Source: Plectrocnemia conspersa
Lineage: Eukaryota > Arthropoda > Insecta > Trichoptera > Polycentropodidae
DNA: 64,000 nucleotides
Direction: 5' to 3'
Assembly: GCA_009617715.1 (NCBI GenBank)
Contig: VTFK01000465.1
Span: 124,001 to 188,000, forward strand
Shown here one piece after another: positions 12,561 to 23,300 of this stretch. The position numbers and the translations under genes were made by a program. How positions within the stretch are numbered: the stretch's first letter is position 1; the number at the start of each line of letters is the position of its first letter. The notes below the pieces were generated by a model that searched no databases, had not been told where the DNA came from, and saw only the letters and a list, made by a program, of their open reading frames with translations.

Positions 12561-14379
12561 ATGTTTTTTATTATATGAAATGCATTAATCTTAAAAGAAG
12601 GATTGCGTAACGTTTTTTTCCGAGTACGAAGTAAAAAGAGTTTTTTTTCAAATATTTTGGCTCGCTTCTCGAATTTTTTTATGACTTATCCATAAGCCAT
12701 TGGTTAAGATCTAAGTTTCAGTCAATAACACACATTTTAATATATTTCTTATTTTTGATCCTTCTTCGATGTGTCCAATATAGCATAAAACGCTATTATG
12801 GGTTATTATTATTACGTGAAATTTAATGCATTTTTTGCGTATCATTAATTAATTAAATTACTTCTTAGAATTATTATCAGATAAATGTTAATCTGTTTTT
12901 TAAAAGATTTTGCTCTGTTATCTAAAACATATATGAAAATAAATAAATATTTTAATAAGAAATTTTATTTTATAGTGTTGAGCTATATTATACTATAGAA
13001 ACATATTTAATTTAATAGTGAAACTATAATTTTATAAATTAGGGACTAGTGCTTATAATATATTATATGTACATATATCATAATATTATTTGATGTGTAC
13101 TAACTAACTTACAAATGTATAAATACATTTTATGTCATAATGGCCGTATGTATATTTAATATTATAAATAGTGTGTACTTTAATATATCTAAAATTAGAT
13201 TCAGGATATTTTTGTGTATGAATTATATATAATAATAAATTAGTTAGTGTTCTGAGAACGATGGTTGGGCTTGAAATATTTTTCCTTTGTCCAGATAAAG
13301 CAGAAAAGACTTGGGGCGTTTCAATAAAGATAATATTACAAAATAAACGTCTAAAGCGTAAGCTACCGCAATCGATATAGCGCGAAATCAAGACTTTATA
13401 AATTTATCTAAACAAGCTCTTACGTTCGCAGCTATTGTCAATGTAATAAATCCGAGAATAATAAATATAATTTAATAAATAACTACAATAAAAATAGATA
13501 AACGAATCATTACGAATAGAAGTTCAAAGAAAGAAAAATCGGTAGAGGTAAGTATATAAATGTAGTACATATTTTTGCTGGCCTGTATGTAATTGACATT
13601 TGAACGTGCTTAACGCGAAAAATTTACCTGGGTTGCTTATAGGGCTAGTATATAAAATTTTCGAGGTCGAAGAGTAAGAACAGATCAAAGGTTAATGGTT
13701 TGCATCTGCCCTTTCAGCCCGCTGACCTACGTCAGCGGAGCGATTTTTATTATTCGGACGTAAATAATATACGAGTATAAGCGTATGGGTCCTAATAATG
13801 TTTTAATATTTTATTTTGGGGTAAAATAAGCGAATTGTATCGCAGTAGGAACAAGGGACGCTTGTTAAGGTGAATAGACATTTTTTTAAAGCGCTTCCAT
13901 CGACAAAATCAATTTTACGCATGGACAGCCTAACGAAATAGAAATTCGACTCGACAAAACGTTTATAATAATGTAAATTGAATTGGAAACATTATAATAT
14001 ATTCAGTTATTATATCGTTGATTTTAATAAAATTAAAAAGCAAATAATATATTTACCTTAGCATTGAAAATAATTGTGACGTTTATTTTAAAATCCTCGC
14101 TAGATTTTTTTACCTGAAAATAAAAAAAAAATCGTTAGTTCACAATCCATTACAATACTCTAAATATAAGAAAATAATTTTATATGTTTTTAAAAATCAC
14201 AATATTCAACGTCTCCCCAACTTACTTATTATCGTATATAAATTATTATTTATTTTATTAATTTATTTAGCTTAATAGCTAATCGTTACATCTAACAAAT
14301 TTAGTAAAAATATATAAAAAATTATAAAAAATACATAACAGAAAGAAAAAATAAAAATATACAATAATAAAGTCTTAAT
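12561..14379. other. AT-rich non-coding stretch
   Basis: No gene could be supported. The 13,104-13,391 minus-strand frame has chance composition. A small GC-rich hairpin lies at 13,719-13,738 (CCGCTGAC, 4-nt loop, GTCAGCGG) and is followed by a T-rich run. A donor-like GAG|GTAAGTAT occurs at about 13,544 without an adjacent exon signal. The last 100 bases (from about 14,280) are probably the 3'UTR of the LINE to the right. Confidence 0.5.
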
Positions 14380-15570
14380 ATTATAATTTATTTCTATATG
14401 TACGAAAGTGTTTTTTTATTCCATTTATGAAACCCGTTATATTTTTGCTGTTTCGGATTTCTCTTGAAAGACTATTATATAAATCAAAACCTCCGTACAT
14501 AATTCCCCTAGCCGTACTCGTTTTCTTATACTTAATTATCTTTAAATTTTTCTCTATTTCTAGTATTATATTTATGTACATCTTTATTTCTTATTAAATA
14601 CTTATTAAAATATTCTGGTAACATATTATTTTCTAGTTTATATATAAATACTAAAACTTTCATACTCAATATTTCTTGAACATTCAACCATTCTAATCTA
14701 TCAATCATACTTTTACAATTAGTTAATCTATTTTTATTTAAGATTACTCTCATTGCCCTATTTTGTAATTTTGCAACATTTGTTTATCTAATTTATTTAA
14801 CATATTTAATAGTGTTGCACAATAATTAAAATGGGGCAATATTATACTATTATAAATTATTTTTTTTTGTATTTATACTTAATATATTTCTTAATCTAGA
14901 TAATAAACCTATTTTTCTACTAATTTTTTTTTAATATGTAATTACAATGTTCTTTAAAATTTAATTTTGTATCAACAATTACTCCTAAATATTTTATATT
15001 ATCCACTATTTCTATACTAGAGTTATTTATTACTATTTTGGTACTATTATCTAACACATTTTTTATAATTAATAAACATACATTTAGTTTTATTCTCATT
15101 TAATTTAAGTACATTATTCTTTAACCATATTTCTAATATACTTAATTCATTATTTAAATTATTTACAATTTCCTTAATGTTATCACCTATGCAATACATT
15201 AATGTGTCATCCGCAAATAGATGAATTTTACATTTTTTTACGTTATTAACTATATCATTAATATACAAAACAAATAACAATGGTCCCAATTTAGACCCTT
15301 GTGGTACTCCATAAGACACTAATTTCTCTTCAGAATATACAATATTTATTTTAACTTTTTTGTTTTCTTTTATATAAGTAATTATTAAACCATCTTAAAA
15401 CTATATCACTTATACCTATACTCTCCAATTTCTTTAACATTATTTTTCTGTCTATTGTTTCGAAGGCTCTCTTGAAATCCAAGAAAACTGCTAAATGGAT
15501 TATATTAAATTTTATAAAAGCTGTATATGTATACGAAGTAAATTTAATATTTAAATATTGATTCATAATA
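14380..15570 (-). mobile_element. CR1/Jockey-group LINE, 5'-truncated, degraded RT
   Basis: On the minus strand the open pieces at 15,351-15,566, 15,047-15,319, 14,532-14,753 and 14,381-14,581 form one reverse transcriptase read from right to left. RT motif A is AVFLDFKRAFETIDR, motif B is YGVPQGSKLGPLLF and motif C is HLFADDTLMY. A thumb-like segment follows (RLEWLNVQEILSMKVLVFIY) and then a C-terminus with YNTRNREKFKDN. This end resembles CR1/Daphne-type elements, but the clade is not secure. Frameshifts separate the four pieces, at least one from a deletion near 14,760-15,040. The sequence 5' of motif A is replaced by unrelated AT-rich sequence, so the copy is truncated. The coding region is very AT-rich, like the host. 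It cannot encode a working enzyme. Confidence 0.88.
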
Positions 15571-17247
15571 TGGTTATCAATATAATATTAGTTGAAAAAT
15601 GTTAAATTTAAAGATTTTAATTAAATATTATAAAATTGAATAATACATATTTGTCGTAATTTGCTTAATGTTGTAATTGTCTTAGTAATTTTTCCGATAC
15701 AATTTGTCACCCTAAATGTAGCAGTGACAATTCACGGTCTGTTAGGCCAAACCAATCAATTTGAAAGCGCATACCAAATTGATTTATGGTGTCAGTTCAG
15801 AGCATGCGGGTCAATCGAGAGTTCGGGTCTGAACTTGCAAATATAGGCGCAAACGTATCGATAGCCATATATCATACAAGACGTTTCATTACACCGATAA
15901 CTCAGCTCGAAATTGTCGGCTATGTAATTTAAAGTATTTACTAAAGAGACATCGCAGCGGGAGCTTATGTAAATGCTTCATATTAAATGTGAGTTAGTGT
16001 ATCGCAGTTATCAAAGTAGACCCGGCGCGTTAATGCGAGTACTACGGCGTAGACAGATTTATGGCCGCCTGGCAACCTGGGCCGAGGTCGTAGCTTAAAA
16101 CTTAAAACGGCATGCTACGGCCACTCAAATGACAAAGCACTAGCACGTGATTCAGAGAAAAATTGGCCGGAACGAAGTGAAAATTCTCAAGGGTCCGACC
16201 CACGCACTACTTACTCTCCCTTTCTCTGCCAAAAAGGGCGCAGTGAGTTCGTTAAACATTCACACACATCCAAAATTTGTATTTGCCAAAAGGCGTCGAC
16301 TACAAATTTTAATAAGTCGCCGTTGTTTAATAATGAGTATCGATCGTGCAACGGGGCCTTAGGGAGGTTTTCAGCGGAGGTTCGACGAAACGCGGGCGAT
16401 TTCTCATCGTCGGTACTGCGATTTCGAGAGATAATTTACTTATTCGCTTAAAATTTAATCAGGGAGCGTCTGTGAACTTTGCAATCAAATGGACAAATTG
16501 CTACTCTCCATAAAACTTTTTAGAAGTTTTGAAAAATAATGTAGGTACACTGAGTATTTCTTTTCCGACATTCAGATGGCCAATCTTAATAAACATTAAT
16601 CTTTAAATAATCAGGTAATAATACGTTGTTTAATATGTTTACTTATATTTTTAAATAGCCTTTTACAATATAAGCTACATTAAAAAAATATATAGTATTA
16701 TCTGTGGTAATTTTAATTAATATTATATTTTAAAGAATATTACGAAATTATGATTTTTCACTAATCTGATTTTAAATTATAATGGTTGAATGCCTCAGCA
16801 TAAAAGTTTTAGGTGTAATGGTTTTAATTGCCATTTATTTATATAATTATATTTTACGAGGGTAGACCAATGAAAATTTTGAATGTGCGATACAAACTCA
16901 AAACACTGCTATATTGTTCAGTTAATTGGCAGCAGTATTATATAGAGCTTAAATCGGCGATTTCCGGAGGGCGCGAGCTATTCAAAGAAGTCTAACCTTT
17001 ATTATAAATTAATCCCTTATTATAAATTTATTGCCAATATTTTCAAAGAAATAAACAATTTTTGACTGTTTACAAAATAAAATCCACTAACAATGAAGAT
17101 ACTGAAGCTGATACAATAAAATATAAACCGTCTAACAAAAAAATACTATTTATTATATTTATCATTAAGACTCACAAGTCTTATAAAATTAATTGTTAGC
17201 ATCGTACGAATTTTTCTACAAATGTAAAAATACCTACAATAAAATAA
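15571..17247. other. Non-coding stretch with a GC-richer island at 15.7-16.45 kb
   Basis: The island carries dense, non-repetitive sequence, including an imperfect palindrome at 15,751-15,790 (see separate entry). Small open frames at 15,661-15,846 and 16,147-16,362 lack recognisable domains and codon signal. From about 16,450 the sequence returns to A/T-rich background with no feature. Confidence 0.5.
15751..15790. promoter_or_regulatory. Palindromic Exd/Hox-like site
   Basis: ACCAATCAATTTG (15,751-15,763) is followed after 11 bases by CAAATTGATTTATGGT (15,775-15,790), an imperfect inverted repeat. The right half contains TGATTTATGG (15,780-15,789), which matches the published Extradenticle-Hox heterodimer consensus TGATNNATNN. 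The site sits in a GC-richer island within AT-rich DNA. A 10-bp match is expected by chance at some rate, so function is only a suggestion. Confidence 0.25.
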
Positions 17248-17640
17248 ATGCTTGTACTTCCAGAAACTATCAATTTGATTCAAATGATATATTGGAAACC
17301 ATATGCAAAACAGTTACCGCTTGCAGATAATTCAGTTCGAAGAAGAATTGATGATATATCTAAAGATCTTGCGATCAACTTTTTCTTGACTGCGTACTTA
17401 GAAATTTGCAATACATATACAAGATGTAACAGGTGTATCTGAAGATAATAATTTAATTGTATACGTTCTGTATGTTACAATAGAAGATGTATGTCATTTT
17501 GAAATTCAATTTTTTATAACAACGACAGAAAGTGGAATAATTGCATTGAATTTTTAGTCAATATCGGGACACATGGCAGGTCTTTATGCATTATTTAAAA
17601 ATAAAGCACCCAAAGTTATTTTAACACACTTGTGTCAAAA
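17248..17640 (+). mobile_element. Decayed hAT transposase fragment (ZBED5-like)
   Basis: The first piece (17,248-17,442) contains KQLPLADNSVRRRIDDIS, which matches the LPLSxxTVxRRIxDMSxD segment of ZBED5/GTF2IRD2-type hAT transposases. After a frameshift at about 17,400 the text continues KFAIHIQDVTGVSEDNN then LIVYVLYV, equivalent to KFALQLDESTDVSxxAQL and LVYVRYV. The family aspartate-glutamate pair is mutated here (QLDEST became HIQDVT). A third piece at about 17,530-17,640, in another frame, reads WNNCIEFLVNIGTHMAGLYA then KNKAPKVILTHLC, the counterpart of the TDGAxxMxGxxxG and APxVxxxHCxxH blocks. It overlaps the family segment seen at 9 kb on the other strand, so they are two independent insertions. 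Non-functional. Confidence 0.68.
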
Positions 17641-18398
17641 AAAGTAGCTGTAATAACAGTATTTAAAAAGATAGGTTGCTTGAAAAGACTGTTAAGATAT
17701 AAAAGCTAAATACTACTCACTTCTATACTATTTTAAAATAATATATAAAAGAACCAAACTTCTATCCATTGTTTAAAAAAATACAAAGTTCAAGCAATAA
17801 TAAAAAATAGAGCTATAAATATCTCAGATTACTAAAAATATGTTCAAAATGTTTCCTCTTTAAAATAAGTTCTGCACTAGAAATATAATAAGTTTGATAA
17901 TGCATCTTTCACAATGTTTTAACGATCTTGATTTTATCAAGTTCGCATTGCGCAAAAAATTATTTATCGATGTACGACATGATGCATTTAGATTGAAAAC
18001 AAACAATTGTCATACTTATCATGCGATACATTATTTAAACAAAAGCTTAGTCTAATTCTGGTTAAAGCAATGTAAATAGTTTTTGAGAGACTTGTAGAGC
18101 AAAACTATATAAGTGCTGTTGCAATTCGTAATATCCTATTTATGCAAAACGGATTTGGTGCATTAGCTGCGAATAAATAAAAAATTCACCCCGCTTTGTG
18201 GTATCTAGTTATGGACATGTGAGAGAAAAATATGCATTAAGTCCATTAATTTTTTTGTAACAAAGTGTTGCGTTGTGCGACTACTATATGGAATATTTTA
18301 CGTGCAGACAGATGTACCGCATTTGTACTTTAAAATAAAAATATTGCTCAATGTTCTGGCAACAGTGCACAACTACGTAGGATTAAATCAGGCGACCT
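17641..18398. other. AT-rich stretch between transposon pieces
   Basis: No readable transposase continues here, although it lies between a hAT piece and a mariner piece and is probably degraded element DNA. No RNA gene or host exon could be supported. Confidence 0.45.
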
Positions 18399-18447
18399 CG
18401 TCCAGTGAGATAAGACTTGATATGTCTGCATGTGATTGAGGGTTGAT
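18399..18447 (+). repeat. Short dispersed repeat, copy 1
   Basis: CGTCCAGTGAGATAAGAC followed by TCTGCATGTGAT, then AGGGTT. The same order and spacing recurs at 30,376-30,424 on the same strand with roughly 80 per cent identity. One frame reads SSEIRL then SACD in both copies, which may be a coding remnant of a transposon, but I do not recognise the family. Confidence 0.6.
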
Positions 18448-18574
18448 TAAAAAATTCATTTGAACAGTGGTAATTGTTATTTTTGTAGAATCATCACTGA
18501 AAAAAACACTTTAACTTGCATGAAGTTTTAAAACTGTTTAATAAAAATATAGAAAACGAAGTAGTAATGCCACA

Positions 18575-18800
18575 GAAAACTTCTCAGTACTAGCCAGATC
18601 TTACTTCAAGTGATTTACCCATTTTTGAACCTCTCAATGTGGTGATGGGAGAAAGAGGTTCAGGTCCGACAAGAGTTGCAGCAGGCGGTGCACAAGTGGA
18701 TGCGCACTCAGCCAAAAGATTTTTCTAAAGATACTAATGCACCTTTCAAGCACTAGAAAACTTGTAATAAACGTCATGAAAACTTCGTCCCTTTGTACAT
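18575..18800 (+). mobile_element. Mariner-like transposase C-terminal remnant
   Basis: In one frame YxPDLTSSDLPIFEPLNVV matches the mariner block YSPDLAPSDFHLFGPL, which carries the third catalytic aspartate. After a frameshift, KRFRSDKSCSRR and then ALSQKIFL match RRFRSDEEVxxAV and SQPKDFF, and KLVINVMK may match the KLVxRWxKCI segment. At least two frameshifts and stops are present. The upstream part of the transposase and both terminal repeats are not recognisable. The assignment rests on motif order recalled from the family. Confidence 0.62.
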
Positions 18801-20808
18801 TTTTAGTTTAATAAAAAATATGAGATCAAAATATTTATTTTTATATTATAATCGTTTTTGTCGTGACGAATTAATTATTAGCGATGTTTTCACAAAGGTT
18901 GTTGAAGCCAGGGATTTAAATAAAAATTAGTTTTTTTTTTAATAAAACTTAAATTATATGTTTAATTGATTTTATGAAAGTAAAGTAATAAGTGTGGGGT
19001 TAAAAAAAGAAAAAAGTAATTTCGGTTCACATTGAAATTGAAAATTTGCTAGCCACGAATTAAATTTGGTTCACCAGCACAGTCGCTTCGTACACGTGTC
19101 AGGAACTTTGAAGTACAACCGCTGAAAGTTATCTGGTTATGTGTCCAGAAGTATTCTTCGGTCTATACGTAAAACTTTTAATGAAGATTATCCTTTCAGG
19201 TGCCGGAAAATTTGCGACCAGCTCACAAAAGGAAACGGTCGAAGTTAGTCTTGTGCGATAGACGTTGTTTTTATATTTTATTTTATCACTAACGAGGCAA
19301 AAAAATATATTTTTTATTACACTAATTTTAGGCAGGTAATGCCAAATGAAAATGTCGCTTGTCAAAAACTGCCAAAAAAGTTTCATATTTTTGTTTCTAT
19401 CGAAGCAATGACTAACACTAATCTAAACTAAATATAGTTACTGTACAATTATATTGTATAATAATAGCTGAATATCGTTGAGATAAACTGGCTTTTACTG
19501 CATAGATTTAATGGTAAATTATTACACTATCATTTACATGGAGCGTTTGAAACCTAAGTAAAAGAGGCTTCTTAGTGAGATATAATTTTGTAGTCAAGGT
19601 GATCATCTCATTTATTAGAATATATATTTAAGCTTATGTATATATTAATTTCATCAATAACATAGTCACTAAGTTAGTATAAAAATTAAACACATATTTA
19701 TATTAGTATAAATGAAAATATTAGTGCATTTTTTAATTCACAATAATTATTTTAATCGAAAATAAAATTTTGTGTAAATTAATACACATATTGTTTTCAA
19801 TTGCTCTTGAATCAAGCGTGCCAAGTTTGCCTTAATAAAATACTAGGTAATTAAAATATTTATTTGTGTTATTTTTTAAGGCCAACTGTAATGAAAGCTT
19901 GTTAAGTACGGTGTAATTTGGCATCGCTTGTGCGATATTAAAAATTCCATTTATATTACATATTTTACAAAGAAATTTTACCAATTATACTAATAAACTT
20001 TACATTTTATTATTTAATGCACACTAGTTATGTATGAATTTTTTTTAGCTCTTAATATGCATATACTTTACATATTTGATTAGTGAGATTTTTTATTCAT
20101 ATTGTTTGTCAGTTAGATAAAAATCTTAGATGTGATGCTACTTTTTAATAAAGCATTTTTTCTCATATATTTTAATTTAAGGTTTTTAATTGGGTACTAC
20201 ATTAATTAAATTGCATTGGCAGTACTGATTAAATTGCTTGAAATTATTCTACAGACCGTTGTATTATTTTATGCATAGAGTACGCTCGGGATAAGGATTC
20301 CGGTATGTTATTGTGTGCGTGAACTGTGTGGCTCAAAACAATTTCGCTCAGAATATTTAATTTTTTTATTTTAAAAGAAAATTTATGTTTATTTCACATA
20401 CATACATCTGGGCTAAGTTGGAAATTTCAACGGACAATTAAAAATATATTATATAATCGAAGAACCCAGATATTGATGTCATTAATTAAATATTTGCAAA
20501 ATTCAAAATCTTTCACTAGTCAAAAAAATAATGAAGTCTTTAGCTATTCTTCAAAAGCAAAAAGATATAAAATGGTGAAAGAAATTTTTCGCAGATTGTT
20601 TATTGGCTCGAAGACTAATAAATCATTAGAATCCATTGAATAAATTAAAAAAATATCATTGGCGCAATGATAAGAATAATAACTTTTTTAAGCCTTACAG
20701 AGAATAGTGTAAAAAAAACCAACAACGTACGGATTGATGGAAAAATAATTACAATATTTTAATCCACGGGTAAGAGAACGAATTACTTACAGTGTATATT
20801 TGAAGCTT
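18801..20808. other. AT-rich non-coding stretch
   Basis: No gene could be supported. A moderate-GC patch lies at 19,050-19,240. The 105-codon frame at 20,326-20,643 begins with a GTG, not an ATG, is rich in K, S, I and L, and resembles no family known to me, so it is not called. Confidence 0.5.
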
Positions 20809-20942
20809 TGATATCAATTAACCCAGATATGCCCAAGAAATTTTGTTGTCTTAAAATTTAATTTATAAATAAAAAACAGTGGCACGAGTTTAGTGACCTA
20901 CCCATGGGACAGTGGGCATATCTGGGTTTTAAACCAATATCA
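20809..20942. mobile_element. Candidate small MITE with terminal inverted repeats
   Basis: A perfect 16-bp inverted repeat (AACCCAGATATGCCCA at 20,820-20,835 and its complement at 20,913-20,928) has further matching ends. TGATAT lies at 20,809-20,814 and ATATCA at 20,937-20,942. The whole unit is 134 bp with a non-coding core. This layout fits a miniature inverted-repeat transposable element. No unambiguous target-site duplication is visible, and the superfamily is unknown. Confidence 0.55.
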
Positions 20943-21489
20943 ACACAAAATTATTTAAAATAAATCACTAGAGAAGATCGAACTTCTGTGCCACACTGCA
21001 CTTTAATGACGAATACAGCGTTGACGAATCAGCGACTGTCCTTAAAAGAGAAAGCGAGACAACGAAGTACACGCTATATCGCTTCTCCCTTTCATATACA
21101 TGTACACGCACACAATAACAAACCGGCATCCTTATCTCGAGCGAACTATAGAAGAAACATAATTTTTACCTAAATGTTCTACAATTGCTTTAGTTAGTAT
21201 TTGTAACATTTTTTAAATTTTTAGATGTTATATATTATACACATTTAAAAAAAAAATTTTGTTGAATAATGTATTTTTTATGAGCTACAGTAGCTCATTA
21301 TTTAAGAAGTTTTAATATCCAATATGTACGACATAGCTGGATTTTAATTTATCATCTATCACGATAATTATTCGTGAAATTAGAAAAATACATGTATCTT
21401 TACAGATAAGGTTGTTTTTTTATTAATAGCTCATTTTTTTAATCACACCTGGGCCCTCTGTTTTTTGCAATATTTATTAATTAAATAAA
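20943..21489. other. Non-coding stretch
   Basis: A GC-richer patch at 20,985-21,170 (containing CGAGACAACGAAGTACACGC) is followed by A/T-rich DNA. A direct tandem of GAGCTACAGTAGCTC-type sequence near 21,280-21,298 forms a small palindrome. No gene supported. Confidence 0.45.
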
Positions 21490-22290
21490 TATGGCAGTGA
21501 CAAATTTTTTTTTCTTTCTATATGCAGATGATTGTATAAATGCATTTGATATCTTGTAGACTCTTCTCTACAGAGTGATTTAACTTCCGTGAATCGTCTG
21601 CCCTTTAATGTTAAAAAGTGACATTTAGTTATTTTTATCGATCTCATCCGCCATCAGATTTTTCCTACGATCTCGGTTGGAACATTTTGAACATTTTATG
21701 TGTTTTTGATAAACTTTTATTAAAGATTAAGAACTTAATTTTTATAACTAGTGAAAGTTCTTTTCACATAAACAACGTCTGCGATACATCTTTTAAAATG
21801 CTCGGATTTGTTATGAGAAACGCATTTCACTTTGACGATCCGTCAGTTATTTCGTGTTCTTTAAAACACTTTCGCAAAATTCTTAAATTGGGATCTCTAA
21901 TTTGGAATTTTTGAATAACTAAACATCAATCGAAAATGTTCGGAAAAGGTTCTTGAGATATCTTTGTAAAATAATATTTGTCTGGAATACAAATCTCACG
22001 ATAATCTTAATTAAATTTTTAATAAATAAATATAAATAATTTTTTTTGGCTTTAAAGATTAAAAAATAATAAATAACATTAGAATGGTTAATAATTTTGA
22101 TCTCCACAACATCCTTTGTATTCATTGTGGAAATAAGCTTTGGTAAATCGTTTACGGTTCAAAATTTATAGATGTCACGTTTTAGCATTTTTTAGATGCT
22201 AGACCCTGGAATTTTGGGGACTTTCCTCTGAAGAGGGAAGAAATAAAAATGATCGTATCATTTTGTTAAATAAATGCTTGTATTTCAACT
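21490..22290 (+). mobile_element. LINE fragment, same family as 40.0-41.7 kb (RT C-terminal half)
   Basis: Plus-strand peptides match the 40-kb copy: FFFLYADDC at about 21,510-21,535 (motif C, YADD intact), a segment resembling LPFNVxKxH, then SYFYRSHPPSDFSYDLGWNI (copy at 40 kb: SRSRSPSAYFYHLGGNIL). These are followed by FKMLGFVMRNAFHFDDPSVI at about 21,795-21,850 (40-kb copy: SKMLDFVMRNAFHFDDPSVI) and GSLIWNF. Beyond 21,940 the frame is lost, but LDARPWNFGDFPLKREEIKM near 22,190-22,255 may be the extreme C-terminus. Several internal deletions and frameshifts are present, so it is inactive. Confidence 0.82.
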
Positions 22291-22789
22291 CTTAGGTGGT
22301 CAATGTTTTTTTTTAAAAGTATGTTCTTTGTTCAAATTTTTTTATGACACAATTATATTAAATTTTGGTTCCATGAATGTTCATTTTTATTAATAATGAT
22401 ATAAAGAAAATTTCTAAATATTGTATTTATAAGAATGTGGATATTTTTTATAGCCCTACTCGTATATGATTAACTGAGTTTCCATTAAAATGTGAGTGTA
22501 AACATTTATCTCTTCTACAATAAACTATTTTTCTTTGTATTGATTTATAAAAAACAAACACATTTTTATTTTTTTCTTTAGCGAGAGCAATCTGATTGTT
22601 GATATGTGTCGTACATGTAATGAGTGAATTAATCAAAAATCGGTTTTAAATAATTTGTTTAATTTAAGTAAATTCATTGATCGTTATTTAATAGCGATAG
22701 TGTTTGCCATGTTTCTATGTAGCTTCCTGATGCAAAAATGTTAAGAAATTTAGCCCCATAAACCTAGAAACGCCATTGTATTCCTTCCT
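22291..22789. other. AT-rich non-coding stretch
   Basis: May include the LINE 3'UTR. The small minus-strand frame at 22,448-22,636 has no recognised domain. Confidence 0.4.
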
Positions 22790-23300
22790 ATTCCAGATCG
22801 CAGATTTTCCGTTCAGTATTCGCGAAGAAGGTCCGTATCATCAGCTCGCGCGCTATTTATGTAGTTTCGCGCCGGGATTTAATTTTTTGCACGGGCGAAC
22901 GGGCGCCGCCGAGATAAGACGTGATTTATTATATTCCCCGTCGAGAGATATTCTTTAATTATATTTCGAGCGCGTTATATATTAAAAGTTGAAGCAGGGC
23001 TCGCTTCATTGCATTCGGAGCGCACAGCTAGCTCTTCAAAGTGGAAATATTTATTCCGGAATTTTTAATCTTCTTACGGCCTGCGACTTTGTCTCTCTTG
23101 CTGAGCGGACGCATTGTTAGCGTCGCAGAAAAATGCCCGTTCCGGAAAATCCGACAGCAGACCGCGCCGCATGCCCCTAAAGATTAATGTTTCAATTTAA
23201 AACAGTTCACATTTTCTACCGTCAACAAACATTCATCATCCGGACACTTTGCATCTCGGCGATCCGCCCTTAAAATCAAACGTGACATACATCTAATAGA
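22790..23300. other. CpG-rich island, possible exon or conserved element
   Basis: Marked rise in GC and CpG (for example GCGCCGGG, CGAACGGGCGCCGCCGAG, CCGCGCCGCATGCCCC) in an AT-rich setting. At 22,780-22,796 the tract TTCCTTCCTATTCCAG looks like a good splice acceptor, and the frame after it is open to 22,958 (IADFPFSIREEGPYHQL onwards). No good donor closes it and no protein family is recognised. A conserved non-coding element is equally likely. Confidence 0.3.

Noticed and set aside
20326..20643. 105-codon plus-strand open frame
   Set aside because: It starts with GTG, not ATG, and is K/I/S-rich as expected from A/T-rich DNA. No motif is recognised. A frame of this size can occur by chance in 64 kb.
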